From Corynebacterium rhinophilum (lineage in GTDB: Bacteria > Actinomycetota > Actinomycetes > Mycobacteriales > Mycobacteriaceae), in contig NZ_JASPHQ010000005.1 in NCBI RefSeq assembly GCF_030227225.1, forward strand, positions 44,102-108,101: a stretch of 64,000 nucleotides of DNA, read 5' to 3'. How positions within the stretch are numbered: the stretch's first letter is position 1; every line of letters starts with the position of its first letter. Of the stretch, positions 14,699 to 23,970 are shown one piece after another. The notes under the pieces were generated by a model that saw only the letters and a list, made by a program, of their open reading frames with translations, searched no databases and was not told where the DNA came from. A program made the translations under genes and the position numbers.

Positions 14699-17479
14699 AT
14701 GAAATTGCCAGCGAAGACAGTGGATTTTTGTACTCGTGCAGATGGTTGGGCTGGTCAACGCAGCCAGCAGGCGCGGAGCTTGTGGGCGAAATCGGGTGAC
14801 GGTTTAGACCATCTCAACCTGCCACAACATATGGTTGATTCCGCATGTGCTGCATCCTTGGTGTATAACTCTTGGCTTTCTCGTTCAGTAAAGGAGTTCC
14901 TGAAAGCCGAGTTGCGTGTCTCAGAGACGGATATAGAAGTTCTCTACGTCTTTCTTGCTGGGGCCCATGATGTTGGAAAAGGTGTTAAGACTTTCCAGCG
15001 GCTTCTTCTTGACCGCAGTGACGTTGCGCATTTGGTCCACGCCGTTAGCGACGCGGGATTGGATATCGAATTGAGCGCCTCAGAGGCGAATATGTCCAAG
15101 CTTCCGCATGGTATTGCCTCTGGTGAAATTTTAGCAATCTGGCTTGAAGAACAGGGACTTACCCTGCCAAAGGCTAACTCTGTAGCCGCAGTTGTCAATG
15201 CTCATCATGGTGCCGCAAGCGGGCCGAATAAAGCGGTCCGAGAATTGATTCAAGATTACCCTTCGGCGTGGCGAATGGTTCATGGCGAACTTCTTGATGC
15301 CATGGCAAAACTTTGTGGGGAAAATGAGCTTGCGCAGGTCTTTGCCAAGCTGCCGAAAGTCTCGCCCGCAGCTGCCCAAATGCTTACCGGTTTAGTGGTT
15401 ATGGCGGACTGGATTGCTTCCAATGAAAAGGCTTTCGGCTTACGCGTGCAGGGAACTCAACTAGACCGAGTGGGACGGGCTGCGGAGCTCATTGACTTGA
15501 CCTCGCCTTGGGAACCGGAAACTCGATTGCATCAAGACATCGACGAGCAATTCCGGCAATCGTTTGGGTGGCCGGCCGAGTTTAAGGCGCGACAAGTACA
15601 GCAGAAAATGGTAGAGGCTGCCAGTGCGATCAATGAGCCAGCGCTCATAGTCCTAGAGGCTGAAACAGGCGTAGGAAAAACCGAAGCCGCCTTAGCAGCA
15701 GCGGAGGTGCTTGCGGCGAGAAGTGGAGCACAAGGAATCTTTATTGCCGCTCCGACCATGGCCACCGCGAATGGCCTGTTGCAAAGGACCATCGAATGGA
15801 GTCGAAACATAACGACAGATTCGGTTCGATCGATGTACCTCGCGCATTCCAAAAATGCATTGGCCAAGCCTTATACGGATTTAAAATTTACGGGAATCAA
15901 CCGTTACGAAGAAGAAGGCGGCAACGTTGTTGCATCGCAGTGGATGTCGGGACGGCGGCTCGGCATTCTTTCCAATTTCGTGGTGGGTACCGTTGACCAA
16001 GTGCTCATGATGGCGCTACAGCAGCGGTTTTCCATGCTGAGACATGTTGGCCTGGCAGGCAAAGTAGTAATTTTTGATGAGGTCCATTCCTTTGACGTTT
16101 ATTCTTCCGATTACCTCCGGAGTGCCATCGAATGGTTGGGATTTTATGGTGCCAGCGTCATCGTCATGTCCGCCACGTTGCCGGCGGACAAGCGGCGCGC
16201 ATTGGTCAGTGCGTACTCCGACGGTCAATGGCCAGAGGAAGAGCCGGCTGGCTACCCATTAATCACTGTGGCGACAGAAGACGAAATCCGTTCCCTAGAG
16301 GTCCCAGCGTCTCCAACAGACCTTGAAACTACCATCAATTTCCTGGCGGAAGGCGAAGATTCATTGCACGAACTTCTCAAGGAATGGCTCGTGGATGGAG
16401 GGTGCGTTCTTATTATTTGCAATACTATCGCACGAGCTCAGGCAGCGTATTCGGAACTCTCCGAAAGCTATGGTGATTGCGTGGAGCTTCATCACGCGGG
16501 ATTTGTGGCTTGGGAACGTGTAGAAAAAGAGGATTCGTTACGGCGCCACCTTGGCCCGGATACACACAGGGGAGCAGGCCGGCCGAAGCAAAAAATTGTG
16601 GTGGCCACTCAAGTGGCGGAGCAAAGCTTGGATATTGATGCCGACGCTCTGATTACTGATATCGCACCTATGGATTTGCTTATTCAGCGCATTGGGAGGC
16701 TGCACCGCCACGCGCGTCCTTCCAGCGATCGACCCGAAAAACTGCGCGAGCCCAAGGTTGTTATTCGCGGGATAGAAACTTCCTCAACAGTTCCGGAATT
16801 TGAATCAGGTGCCGAGGCCATTTACGGCCGTGCGATATTGCTATCAACCTATGCCGTCTTGCCAAATAAGATTCGCCGTCCAGATGACATCGCTCCGCTT
16901 GTAGCAGCTGCATATGATCGCAACTTTAAGCCGCCAGAGGCGTGGAACGAATCATGGGAAGAGGCCATTGCGACGCGTGATTTTGAGGAATCGACAGCGC
17001 ATTCAGCGTCCTCAACGTTCCGATTGCCGGATCCGTGGAGTACCAATGGCCTGGACGCTCTATTTGCACGGCTGCAGGATGATTCCGCAGACGATGCCGA
17101 GATTAAAGGCGCAGCTCAAGTCCGTGACGCAGAGCCCAGTGTTGAGGTGATCCCCATCATCGAGACTGATTACGGCTATCGCCCGTGGGGTTGGGATGAA
17201 GAGGTCATAGAGGCTGCCGATATTCCGTATAGGCTGGCCTTTCATCTTGCGTCTAGTACAGTGCGGCTACCTGTGCGAATGACCCGCTATGACTGGGACT
17301 TCAACGCGGTGGTTGATGATCTCGAAGGGGCAACACCGGCCGAGTGGGGTTCACATTATTTACTGCGGGGACAACTGGCATTGCCGCTAAATGAAAAGGG
17401 AGAGACGCAGGTAGGACGCTTTGTTTTGCAGTATACGAGCCAGCTGGGAATCGAAATTATGAGTGATGGACGTGAGTGA
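14699..17479 (+). CDS. cas3: CRISPR-associated helicase-nuclease Cas3 (type I-E)
   Basis: 926 aa effector that unwinds and degrades DNA marked by Cascade. The N-terminal HD nuclease is visible as AHDVGKG near residue 90 and HHGAASG near residue 168. The helicase has Walker A ETGVGKTEAA near residue 322, IFDEVHSFD (motif II), MSATLP (motif III) and QRIGRLHRHAR (motif VI). All key residues are present, so interference looks functional. ATG 14699 has GTGGAGA upstream. The gene is 98 bp from casA, with a possible translational switch in the gap. GC is lower than in the core genes nearby, suggesting acquisition. Confidence 0.97.
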   Translation: MKLPAKTVDFCTRADGWAGQRSQQARSLWAKSGDGLDHLNLPQHMVDSACAASLVYNSWLSRSVKEFLKAELRVSETDIEVLYVFLAGAHDVGKGVKTFQRLLLDRSDVAHLVHAVSDAGLDIELSASEANMSKLPHGIASGEILAIWLEEQGLTLPKANSVAAVVNAHHGAASGPNKAVRELIQDYPSAWRMVHGELLDAMAKLCGENELAQVFAKLPKVSPAAAQMLTGLVVMADWIASNEKAFGLRVQGTQLDRVGRAAELIDLTSPWEPETRLHQDIDEQFRQSFGWPAEFKARQVQQKMVEAASAINEPALIVLEAETGVGKTEAALAAAEVLAARSGAQGIFIAAPTMATANGLLQRTIEWSRNITTDSVRSMYLAHSKNALAKPYTDLKFTGINRYEEEGGNVVASQWMSGRRLGILSNFVVGTVDQVLMMALQQRFSMLRHVGLAGKVVIFDEVHSFDVYSSDYLRSAIEWLGFYGASVIVMSATLPADKRRALVSAYSDGQWPEEEPAGYPLITVATEDEIRSLEVPASPTDLETTINFLAEGEDSLHELLKEWLVDGGCVLIICNTIARAQAAYSELSESYGDCVELHHAGFVAWERVEKEDSLRRHLGPDTHRGAGRPKQKIVVATQVAEQSLDIDADALITDIAPMDLLIQRIGRLHRHARPSSDRPEKLREPKVVIRGIETSSTVPEFESGAEAIYGRAILLSTYAVLPNKIRRPDDIAPLVAAAYDRNFKPPEAWNESWEEAIATRDFEESTAHSASSTFRLPDPWSTNGLDALFARLQDDSADDAEIKGAAQVRDAEPSVEVIPIIETDYGYRPWGWDEEVIEAADIPYRLAFHLASSTVRLPVRMTRYDWDFNAVVDDLEGATPAEWGSHYLLRGQLALPLNEKGETQVGRFVLQYTSQLGIEIMSDGRE

Positions 17480-17510
17480 TATGTCCGAGGCACTAGTTAG
17501 GCTGAGAGCA

Positions 17511-17568
17511 CCTCCTTTTACTAGGGGCAGACACATCATCCAACAACTCACTATTAAAAGAAAGGAGG
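17511..17568 (+). promoter_or_regulatory. Possible SD-sequestering hairpin before casA
   Basis: The casA ribosome site AAAGGAGG (17561-17568) is perfectly complementary to CCTCCTTT at 17511-17518, 42 nt upstream, just after the cas3 stop. Pairing would mask the ribosome site and could uncouple Cascade synthesis from Cas3. Confidence 0.45.
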
Positions 17569-17577
17569 CGAAAGATA

Positions 17578-19323
17578 ATGACTGATACAGAAACTTTTAA
17601 CCTGCTCGATGAGCCATGGATTTTGTGCATGGACAGTGCGGATAATCGCAAAGCGTTGAGCATCCGGGACATATTTTCTGGACAGGGTGATGCCCACAAA
17701 ATTGTGGGCGATTCACCGACCCAGGATTATGCGGTCATAAGACTGTTATTGGCTATATTTTGGCGCGCTCATGCGCAAGAATTAGCAGAAGCAGCAGGCG
17801 GAAGGCGGAAACGTTCCAGCTTTGATTGGGGCGAATGGTTCGCGGAAAAGCGTGAAGAATTAAGCGAGACGAAGCGGGACCAAGTTGTTTTAGATTATCT
17901 TGATGCCTTTAGAGACCGATTCGACTTACTCTCTGACACTGTTCCTTTCATGCAGGTGGCGGATCTTCACTCGCAGAAAAATGAGACTCGACCGATTTCC
18001 TATATAGTTCCAGAAGCCGCTGATGATCATTTCACGATGCGCACGGCTGAGGGTCGGCGGGCGATCCCTCTAGATGAGGCTGCCCGATGGCTACTTCACC
18101 TGCAGGCTTATGATTATTCCGGTATTAAAACCGGCGCAGTAGGAGACCCTCGTGTAAAGGGTGGTCGAGGTTATCCCATCGGCACAGGTTGGACTGGTCG
18201 AACGGGCGGAACTTTAGTACTTGGTACTGAAGGCCTCTTAGAAACACTTTTGTTAAATACTCCTATGGCAGCTGTTATGACGGAGCAGGGAACTAACCCA
18301 ATTGAGCTGGATAAACCGGTATGGGAAAGAGAACCCGATACTGCTGCGCAGCGCCGTGGATCAGATGACAAGCTTGGTGCTGTGCCCCAAGGCGCGGCTG
18401 ATTTGGCGACTTGGCAGGCACGACGAGTGCGCCTAGTAGCTGAAGAAGGCCAGATTACTCGCGTCCTCGTATCGAATGGTGATCGCATTCCGGATGCGGG
18501 AAAGAATGTCATGAATGATCCTATGACGCCGTATCGGTATAGCCCCAACCAGTCGAAGGCCGGCCAAGATGCTTACTACGCGCGTCCATATGATTCCACT
18601 CAGACCATGTGGCGTGCACTTGATGCGTTGGTTGCCGTCGAAGACGACCCAGGCTTTGACCAGAAGAAGGTAAAAGCTCCGAAGCGACCAGCCAATCTCA
18701 GCAATCTCGCTGCGCTTGACGTTGATGGATACCTAAACCAAGGCGCCTTTGATATTGCTTTGGTTTCGATGGAATACGGACCACAGGAATCTTCAGTAGC
18801 CACTACTTTCAGCACCACGATCGGGCTTCCCCTAGTGGTATTGCGCGAAGATGATCTTGGCAGGCAAGCGCGTAACGCTGTCCGCACTGCCGCCCAAAAG
18901 ACCTATGAAACAGCCGTGAGCTTGGGCTGGTTTGAAGGTCAACTGCAGGTAGCCGCGGGCGATGATTATGAATTCGGCGTTAAGTCTAAGGACAGGTTTT
19001 ACGCCCAGTTAGAGCCGGAGTTTATTGCGTGGATGCAGACCATTTCTGCTGAAAATGCAGACAGCGCTCAGATCAACTGGCAGGAACGAGTTCGATCAGT
19101 AGCTGTCTCCCACGCAATGGAACTGCTGCGCGGCGCCGGGATGAAGGCGATTATCGGCAGGGAAGTAGACGCAGGAGAAGACGGAAGGGGTCGAATTGTC
19201 TCAGCTGGATCCCTTTTTCAGCAGCTACAGCGGCGTTTTGATAAGAACCTGCCGTTAACAGGCAAGTCCACACGAAATCAGAATCCTAGCTCACCTATGA
19301 AGGAAGGTGTTGCCCATGCATGA
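17578..19323 (+). CDS. casA: Cascade large subunit Cas8e (Cse1/CasA)
   Basis: 581 aa. The large subunit recognises the PAM and recruits Cas3. The N-terminus FNLLDEPWI and the segment QDYAVIRLLLAIFWRA near residue 50 are typical of Cse1. A Gly-rich part around residue 200 (GGRGYPIGTGWTGRTGG) is the loop-bearing region of this family. The C-terminal helical part contains SHAMELLRGAGM. Length is somewhat above the E. coli protein and ordinary for actinobacteria. Strong ribosome site AAAGGAGG 9 nt before ATG. Overlaps casB by 8 nt. Confidence 0.93.
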   Translation: MTDTETFNLLDEPWILCMDSADNRKALSIRDIFSGQGDAHKIVGDSPTQDYAVIRLLLAIFWRAHAQELAEAAGGRRKRSSFDWGEWFAEKREELSETKRDQVVLDYLDAFRDRFDLLSDTVPFMQVADLHSQKNETRPISYIVPEAADDHFTMRTAEGRRAIPLDEAARWLLHLQAYDYSGIKTGAVGDPRVKGGRGYPIGTGWTGRTGGTLVLGTEGLLETLLLNTPMAAVMTEQGTNPIELDKPVWEREPDTAAQRRGSDDKLGAVPQGAADLATWQARRVRLVAEEGQITRVLVSNGDRIPDAGKNVMNDPMTPYRYSPNQSKAGQDAYYARPYDSTQTMWRALDALVAVEDDPGFDQKKVKAPKRPANLSNLAALDVDGYLNQGAFDIALVSMEYGPQESSVATTFSTTIGLPLVVLREDDLGRQARNAVRTAAQKTYETAVSLGWFEGQLQVAAGDDYEFGVKSKDRFYAQLEPEFIAWMQTISAENADSAQINWQERVRSVAVSHAMELLRGAGMKAIIGREVDAGEDGRGRIVSAGSLFQQLQRRFDKNLPLTGKSTRNQNPSSPMKEGVAHA

Positions 19324-19987
19324 CACCAGTCATCCGCAGGCAGAAACTGCTGCGGAGTACACAGGCCCGCGTTTGCGAACCTCCGTGGCGCGTACCGCAG
19401 AGGCGCTGCAGAATGATTATTTGCATTCGCCACAACACAATAAACAAGCGCGAGCACGTGCAGTCCTAGCCCAATTGCGTAAGTATTCTGCGGTACGTCT
19501 TGAACAACATCCCGTGGCACTTGAAGAGGTCCTCCTTTTATTGGAGCCTGCATTGAGTGAACAAGAGATGGGAAAGGGCGCCGCACCATCTGCATCAGAG
19601 CTCGCGGCCTTTCAAGCCATGACGATGCTAGGTATCCATCTACAAAGCGCTAGCACTGAAGCACATATTAAAGGCCAAAGCTTCGCACGGGCCTGCGGTC
19701 GTTTCTATGCGCACAGTCAGTCACAATCCACGAAACCGCGTTTTGATGCGATGCTCGTATCTTCCGATGAGGCTTCCCGCCTCATACATATTCGTTCCTT
19801 GGTAACGCTATTGCGCGGGGAAGATTTGGGGTTTGACTACGGTGCATTTGCACAGGACCTGCGGGTTCTAGGCAGCAAAAGCACTACTCAAAAAGCGCAT
19901 ACGCAACGACAAGGCGTGCTATTGAAATGGGCACGTGACTTCGCATTCGGTTCTTATGCGTCCGCCCAGAACCAACCGACTTCTTAA
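19316..19987 (+). CDS. casB: Cascade small subunit Cse2 (CasB)
   Basis: 223 aa. Cse2 dimerises along the Cascade belly and stabilises the R-loop. The protein is helical with conserved basic patches (RARAVLAQLRKYS near residue 45, SFARACGRFYAHSQS near residue 120) and ends in a helix with LLKWARDFAFG. I prefer ATG 19316 with AGGAAGG 8 nt upstream; a GTG at 19307 would add three residues. It starts within the casA stop region, indicating coupling. Confidence 0.9.
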   Translation: MHDTSHPQAETAAEYTGPRLRTSVARTAEALQNDYLHSPQHNKQARARAVLAQLRKYSAVRLEQHPVALEEVLLLLEPALSEQEMGKGAAPSASELAAFQAMTMLGIHLQSASTEAHIKGQSFARACGRFYAHSQSQSTKPRFDAMLVSSDEASRLIHIRSLVTLLRGEDLGFDYGAFAQDLRVLGSKSTTQKAHTQRQGVLLKWARDFAFGSYASAQNQPTS

Positions 19988-20022
19988 AATCAATTCTCAC
20001 ATTCTAGAAAGGAATTTTCGCA

Positions 20023-21165
20023 ATGGCTTTGACCATCGATATTCACGCTCTGCAGACTCTTCCGCCTTCTCTGATCAACCGTGATGACACCGGGGCGCCT
20101 AAGTCTGCCGTTTATGGCGGCGTGCCACGTCAGCGAGTCTCTTCGCAGGCATGGAAGCGTGCAATCCGCAAGTACTTTGAATCTGAAATCGATGCTGAAT
20201 CTGTGGGGGACCGCTCGAAGCGGCTTCCAGAGAAGATCGCGCGTAAGGTTCAAGAACACGAGGGCTGGGATGCAGAGCGAGCTCAAAAGGAAGTTGCTGA
20301 GCTTTTCAAAGCTGCAGGAATTAAGACGGAAGTGGACGCGAAGCGTATCAAGGCGCTGAAAGATTCCGAGGAAACCACCGAAGAAGAACTAGCAGCAGCG
20401 CAGTATCCGCAGACCAAATACTTGTTGTTCTTGAGCCCACACCAGATTGAACGTGCCGCGGAGGCGATTATTGCGGCCGACGGTGAAAAGATTAAGAAGA
20501 AGGATGCCCTGGAGATCCTTGATACCCAGCACTCGGTAGATATGGCGTTGTTTGGGCGCATGGTTGCCGATGATGCTGCTTATAACGTCGATGCCGCAGT
20601 ACAGGTTGCGCATGCACTGGGAATTCATGCCAGCGCGCCTGAATTCGACTATTTCACCGCGGTCGATGACTTGGCCGAGGAAGGCGAAGAAACTGGTGCA
20701 GGCATGATTGGCACTGTACAAATGATGTCGTCAACCTTGTACCGCTATGCCACGGTGAACCTGGATGGATTGACGCAAAATCTTGACTCGGCAGAAAACG
20801 CAAAGCAAGCCGCAGTGAACTTCGTTGATGCATTCATCAAGTCCATGCCCACGGGCAAAATCAATACCTTTGCCAACCAAACAATGCCTGAGCTCATCTA
20901 TATTGCGGTTCGCGATACTCGCCCGGTTAGCCTGGTTACTGCCTTCGAAGAACCAGTAGAGCCGACCACCGGTCAGAGCTTGCGCGTCGCCGGTGCCGAA
21001 GCATTGGCGAAAGAAGAAACCGAGTTTGAAGAAAACTATGGGCTGCAGCCTAAGGCAGCCTTTGTGGTTGGGTTGAGCGAGGCCCGTCAGGCATTCGCAC
21101 ACATCGCTGAAGAAGTGACACTGCCAGAGCTTTCGCAGCGGTTGTCTTCCGCGCTTTCGGAGTAG
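20023..21165 (+). CDS. casC: Cascade backbone Cas7e (Cse4/CasC)
   Basis: 380 aa. Six copies wrap the crRNA in type I-E Cascade. The N-terminus shows the family's LPPSLINRDDTGAPKSA and GGVPRQRVSSQAWKRAIR (RNA-binding). The middle has HSVDMALFGRMVADD and the C-terminus NTFANQTMPELIYIAVRDTRP. Complete; ATG 20023 with AAAGGA upstream. Separated from casB by 35 bp and from casD by 13 bp, in one operon. Confidence 0.95.
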   Translation: MALTIDIHALQTLPPSLINRDDTGAPKSAVYGGVPRQRVSSQAWKRAIRKYFESEIDAESVGDRSKRLPEKIARKVQEHEGWDAERAQKEVAELFKAAGIKTEVDAKRIKALKDSEETTEEELAAAQYPQTKYLLFLSPHQIERAAEAIIAADGEKIKKKDALEILDTQHSVDMALFGRMVADDAAYNVDAAVQVAHALGIHASAPEFDYFTAVDDLAEEGEETGAGMIGTVQMMSSTLYRYATVNLDGLTQNLDSAENAKQAAVNFVDAFIKSMPTGKINTFANQTMPELIYIAVRDTRPVSLVTAFEEPVEPTTGQSLRVAGAEALAKEETEFEENYGLQPKAAFVVGLSEARQAFAHIAEEVTLPELSQRLSSALSE

Positions 21166-21178
21166 GAGGCTTAAAACT

Positions 21179-21895
21179 ATGACAGCATCATTGTTGTTGC
21201 TGCTTAAAGGGCCGATGCAGTCTTGGGGTACGGAATCTCGCTACGCTACGCGTGCAACTTCGTCTTTGCCCTCGAAGTCAGGAGTTCTTGGCATGCTAGC
21301 CGCGGCTGAAGGACGCAGGCGTGATGAAGATATGGCCGATTTGGCGGGCCTCAAGTTCGCGGTGCGTGTTGACCAATCCGGTAGCCTTTTGCGCGATTAT
21401 CAAACCGCGCAAAACTGGCAAAAGGATCCACAGGCTTCCGCAAAGCTCATCACCCGCTATTTCCTATCAGATGCCGCATTCGTTGCGGCAATCGAAAGTG
21501 AGGATCGCGAGCAACTCGAGAATTTTGCGGAGAACCTAAACCGACCAGTATTTCCGCTCTATTTGGGCCGACGTTCGTGCCCGGCTCCGCCCAATGTGGT
21601 GCTTGGTGTGGTTGAAAAGCCTGCGGTTACGGCATTACAAGAGCACGACACGTGGCACGCCACCAAGGAGTATATGAAATCAAGTGGTGGGGAAGTACCG
21701 CTGCCGATTTACCGGGACTCCCTCCCAGGAGAATCCGGCGTGGCTTGCCAGGATGTACCGAAGTCTTTTGATCCGCAGCACCGGAAGTATTCATGGCGCA
21801 CCGTAGTGCAAAAGGAATTTGCGAATGTAGAAAACCCCTTAGATAGCGATGAGCGGCGCCCAGATTCGTTTTTGGAGGCGGTGATGAATGTATGA
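21179..21895 (+). CDS. casD: Cascade subunit Cas5e (CasD)
   Basis: 238 aa RAMP protein that caps the 5' handle of the crRNA. The signature start LLLLLKGPMQSWGTESR and the following SLPSKSGVLGMLAAAEGRRR are characteristic of Cas5e. YLGRRSCPAPP in the middle is also typical. Stop overlaps casE start (ATGA). No defect is visible. Because Cas5e holds the 5' handle, its ligand should be the GATGAGCC-type end kept in both the array and the pseudo-repeat before cas3. Confidence 0.94.
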   Translation: MTASLLLLLKGPMQSWGTESRYATRATSSLPSKSGVLGMLAAAEGRRRDEDMADLAGLKFAVRVDQSGSLLRDYQTAQNWQKDPQASAKLITRYFLSDAAFVAAIESEDREQLENFAENLNRPVFPLYLGRRSCPAPPNVVLGVVEKPAVTALQEHDTWHATKEYMKSSGGEVPLPIYRDSLPGESGVACQDVPKSFDPQHRKYSWRTVVQKEFANVENPLDSDERRPDSFLEAVMNV

Positions 21896-22590
21896 GTACG
21901 TTAACCAAAATTCTTATCAATCCTCAGCGGCGTCAAGGGCGAAAGCTACTCGCCAATCCACAAGCAATGCACGCGGCGGTCGCCGCATCATTTCCACCGG
22001 ATGTGGATCAAGAGTCTGGGCGTATTCTATGGCGCCTTGATGAAGGTGCGCATCACCATTCTCTCTACGTAGTGGGGCCTGAAAAACCGACTGACCATGT
22101 GATTGTGGAACAAGCAGGGTGGGATACAAGGCCGGGACAATCGGTTGAGTATGACCGGCTGCTTAATTCCCTTACTAAGGGGCAAAGATGGATCTTTGAG
22201 CTGGTAGCCAACCCAACGTATTCGCAGGCTAATGAAGGCAAGCGAGGCAAAGTGAAGGCTCACGTGTCCGTGGAACACCAGCTGGAGTGGTTGTATCGTC
22301 GAGCAGAAAATGCCGGATTTGAACTAGCCCCCCGGGAAGGTGATGATGTCAGTGACGATGAGCGTTCTCGGTGGTCCGTGGAAGAAGAAACCGCGATTAT
22401 TGAGCGAAAAACGTTGGATTTCCGGAAAGGAAATGGCAATAGGCGTGTGCGTATCGCCACAGCCCGATACCGCGGAACCTTGGAGGTCAAAGATTCTGAG
22501 GCTCTTCGGCACACCCTTACTCATGGGATAGGAAGAGCTCGTGGTTATGGTTGTGGCTTAATGACTCTAGCTCGGCCGATGGGGTCTTGA
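21892..22590 (+). CDS. casE: CRISPR RNA endonuclease Cas6e (CasE)
   Basis: 232 aa. Cas6e cuts pre-crRNA at the base of the repeat hairpin. The glycine-rich C-terminal loop LTHGIGRARGYGCGLM is the family hallmark, and the N-terminus LTKILINPQRRQGRKLL with the following HAAVAASFP fits. A His near residue 25 may act in catalysis, as in other Cas6e. It would also be the predicted processor of the crRNA-like RNA before cas3 and of repeat-bearing transcripts downstream of the array. Confidence 0.93.
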   Translation: MSTLTKILINPQRRQGRKLLANPQAMHAAVAASFPPDVDQESGRILWRLDEGAHHHSLYVVGPEKPTDHVIVEQAGWDTRPGQSVEYDRLLNSLTKGQRWIFELVANPTYSQANEGKRGKVKAHVSVEHQLEWLYRRAENAGFELAPREGDDVSDDERSRWSVEEETAIIERKTLDFRKGNGNRRVRIATARYRGTLEVKDSEALRHTLTHGIGRARGYGCGLMTLARPMGS

Positions 22591-23528
22591 TGTCTAATCC
22601 GAGCGAAGTCCCTGTCACCCGCCAAGCTTTGTCCCGGATGGGAGACCGAATCAGTTTCTTGTACGCCGAGCGCTGCGTGATCAATAGGGATGGTAATTCA
22701 CTAACGATAACGGACCAGCGCGGCGTCGCACATGTGCCAGCCACACAATTGGCGGCACTGTTGCTTGGTCCAGGAACGAGGATTACTTACGCGGGCATGG
22801 CTTTGCTTGGCGATGCCGGGGTTACCACCCTCTGGGTAGGTGAGCGCGGCGTTCGGTACTATGCGCACGGTCGGCCACCAGCGAAATCGTCCCGTATGGC
22901 TGAAATTCATGCGCAGGTAGTTTCTCACCAGCGGAAGCGTTTGGACGTGGCTCGCAGAATGTATGCCATGCGGTTTCCAGGAGAAGACGTTTCTCAGCTG
23001 ACGATGTCCCAGCTGCGTGGCCGCGAAGGTGCACGCATGAAGCGGATTTATGCTGCTGAAGCCGAGCGTACTGGAGTCTATTGGAATCGGAGGTCTTATG
23101 ATCCCAATGATTTCGATTCTTCTGACCCAATTAACCAGGCTCTGACTGCGGGCAGCGCCGCGCTATATGGAGTTGCTCATGCTGTCGTTGCAGCGCTCGG
23201 CTTCATCCCTGCTTTGGGGATAGTACATACAGGCACCGATAGGTCATTCGTCTACGACATTGCTGACCTTTACAAAGCAGAGGTTTCTATTCCAGCGGCA
23301 TTTGATGCTGTCGCAGCACAACAGGGTAATCCCTCTGTGGAAGTTCGTCGTTTCGTGCGGGATCAAGTTGTCTCACGCCGCCTCATGCCGCGAATGGTCC
23401 AAGATCTTAAGGCACTTTTTGATATTCCAGATGACGAGCTCGTAAGTGATGCCGAGCTAATGCTGTGGAGTGAACTTGAAGTGATCGCTTCGGGTCTTAA
23501 CTGGGCAGAAGAGGAGACGCTGTCATGA
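22590..23528 (+). CDS. cas1: Spacer integrase Cas1e
   Basis: 312 aa from ATG 22590 (TGATG overlap with casE). Cas1 is the integrase of the Cas1-Cas2 adaptation complex. Seen: the N-terminal beta domain (RISFLYAERCVINRDG), GARMKRIYAAEAERTGV in the helical domain, and metal-site segments GIVHTGTDRSF (His) and YDIADLYKAE (Asp). The gene appears intact. Its stop overlaps the cas2 start (ATGA), but its partner is broken, so adaptation may be lost. Confidence 0.95.
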   Translation: MSNPSEVPVTRQALSRMGDRISFLYAERCVINRDGNSLTITDQRGVAHVPATQLAALLLGPGTRITYAGMALLGDAGVTTLWVGERGVRYYAHGRPPAKSSRMAEIHAQVVSHQRKRLDVARRMYAMRFPGEDVSQLTMSQLRGREGARMKRIYAAEAERTGVYWNRRSYDPNDFDSSDPINQALTAGSAALYGVAHAVVAALGFIPALGIVHTGTDRSFVYDIADLYKAEVSIPAAFDAVAAQQGNPSVEVRRFVRDQVVSRRLMPRMVQDLKALFDIPDDELVSDAELMLWSELEVIASGLNWAEEETLS

Positions 23529-23881
23529 TGGTGCTGGTTATTACTGCTTGTCCCGCTGGACTACGCGGCGATCTGTCCAAGTGGCTCATAGAGCTGACTC
23601 CCGGTGTGTTCGTCGGACGTCCCTCTGCTCGTATACGAGATTTGCTCTGGGAACGTACAACCGAGCTTTGTAAAGATGGCCGCGCACTTTTGGTGTAGTC
23701 AGCCGCGAATGAGCAGGGAATGGAGTTCAAGGCTCACCGACATCATTGGGAACCTACGGATTTTGACGGGATTACCTTGATGACGCGACCGGCTAAGTCT
23801 AAGCAACCACAGCGAAGGACTGGATGGTCTCAAGCCCGACGTAACCGTATTTCTTATAAGAAACAGAAGGGAGGATATTAG
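23525..23881 (+). pseudogene. cas2: cas2e interrupted by an amber codon
   Basis: Starting at ATG 23525 the frame reads as Cas2e (VITACPAGLRGDLSKWL, then GVFVGRPSARIRDLLWER and CKDGRALLV) for 57 codons. It then meets TAG at 23696-23698, where the family normally has an aromatic Tyr before a S/T-rich turn and NEQ. After the TAG the same frame continues in register (SAANEQG, HHWEPTDFDGITLM, a basic tail) to TAG at 23879-23881, giving 118 codons in all. A single base change thus appears to have killed the gene. Readthrough, or a sequencing error, is the alternative. Confidence 0.88.
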
Positions 23882-23970
23882 GCCGCGTGGAGCTTCGAGA
23901 GTAGCTTTCCCCAAAATACAAGTCGTATGTAAAATGCGGTTAGGGCTCGAATTTCTGCTGTTCAGCAAGT
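23882..23970 (+). promoter_or_regulatory. CRISPR leader
   Basis: 89 bp between the cas2 end and the first repeat. It is relatively A/T-rich and has a -10-like TAAAAT near 23930. Its place upstream of the crRNA strand and opposite the degenerate end of the array marks it as the leader. Confidence 0.65.
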
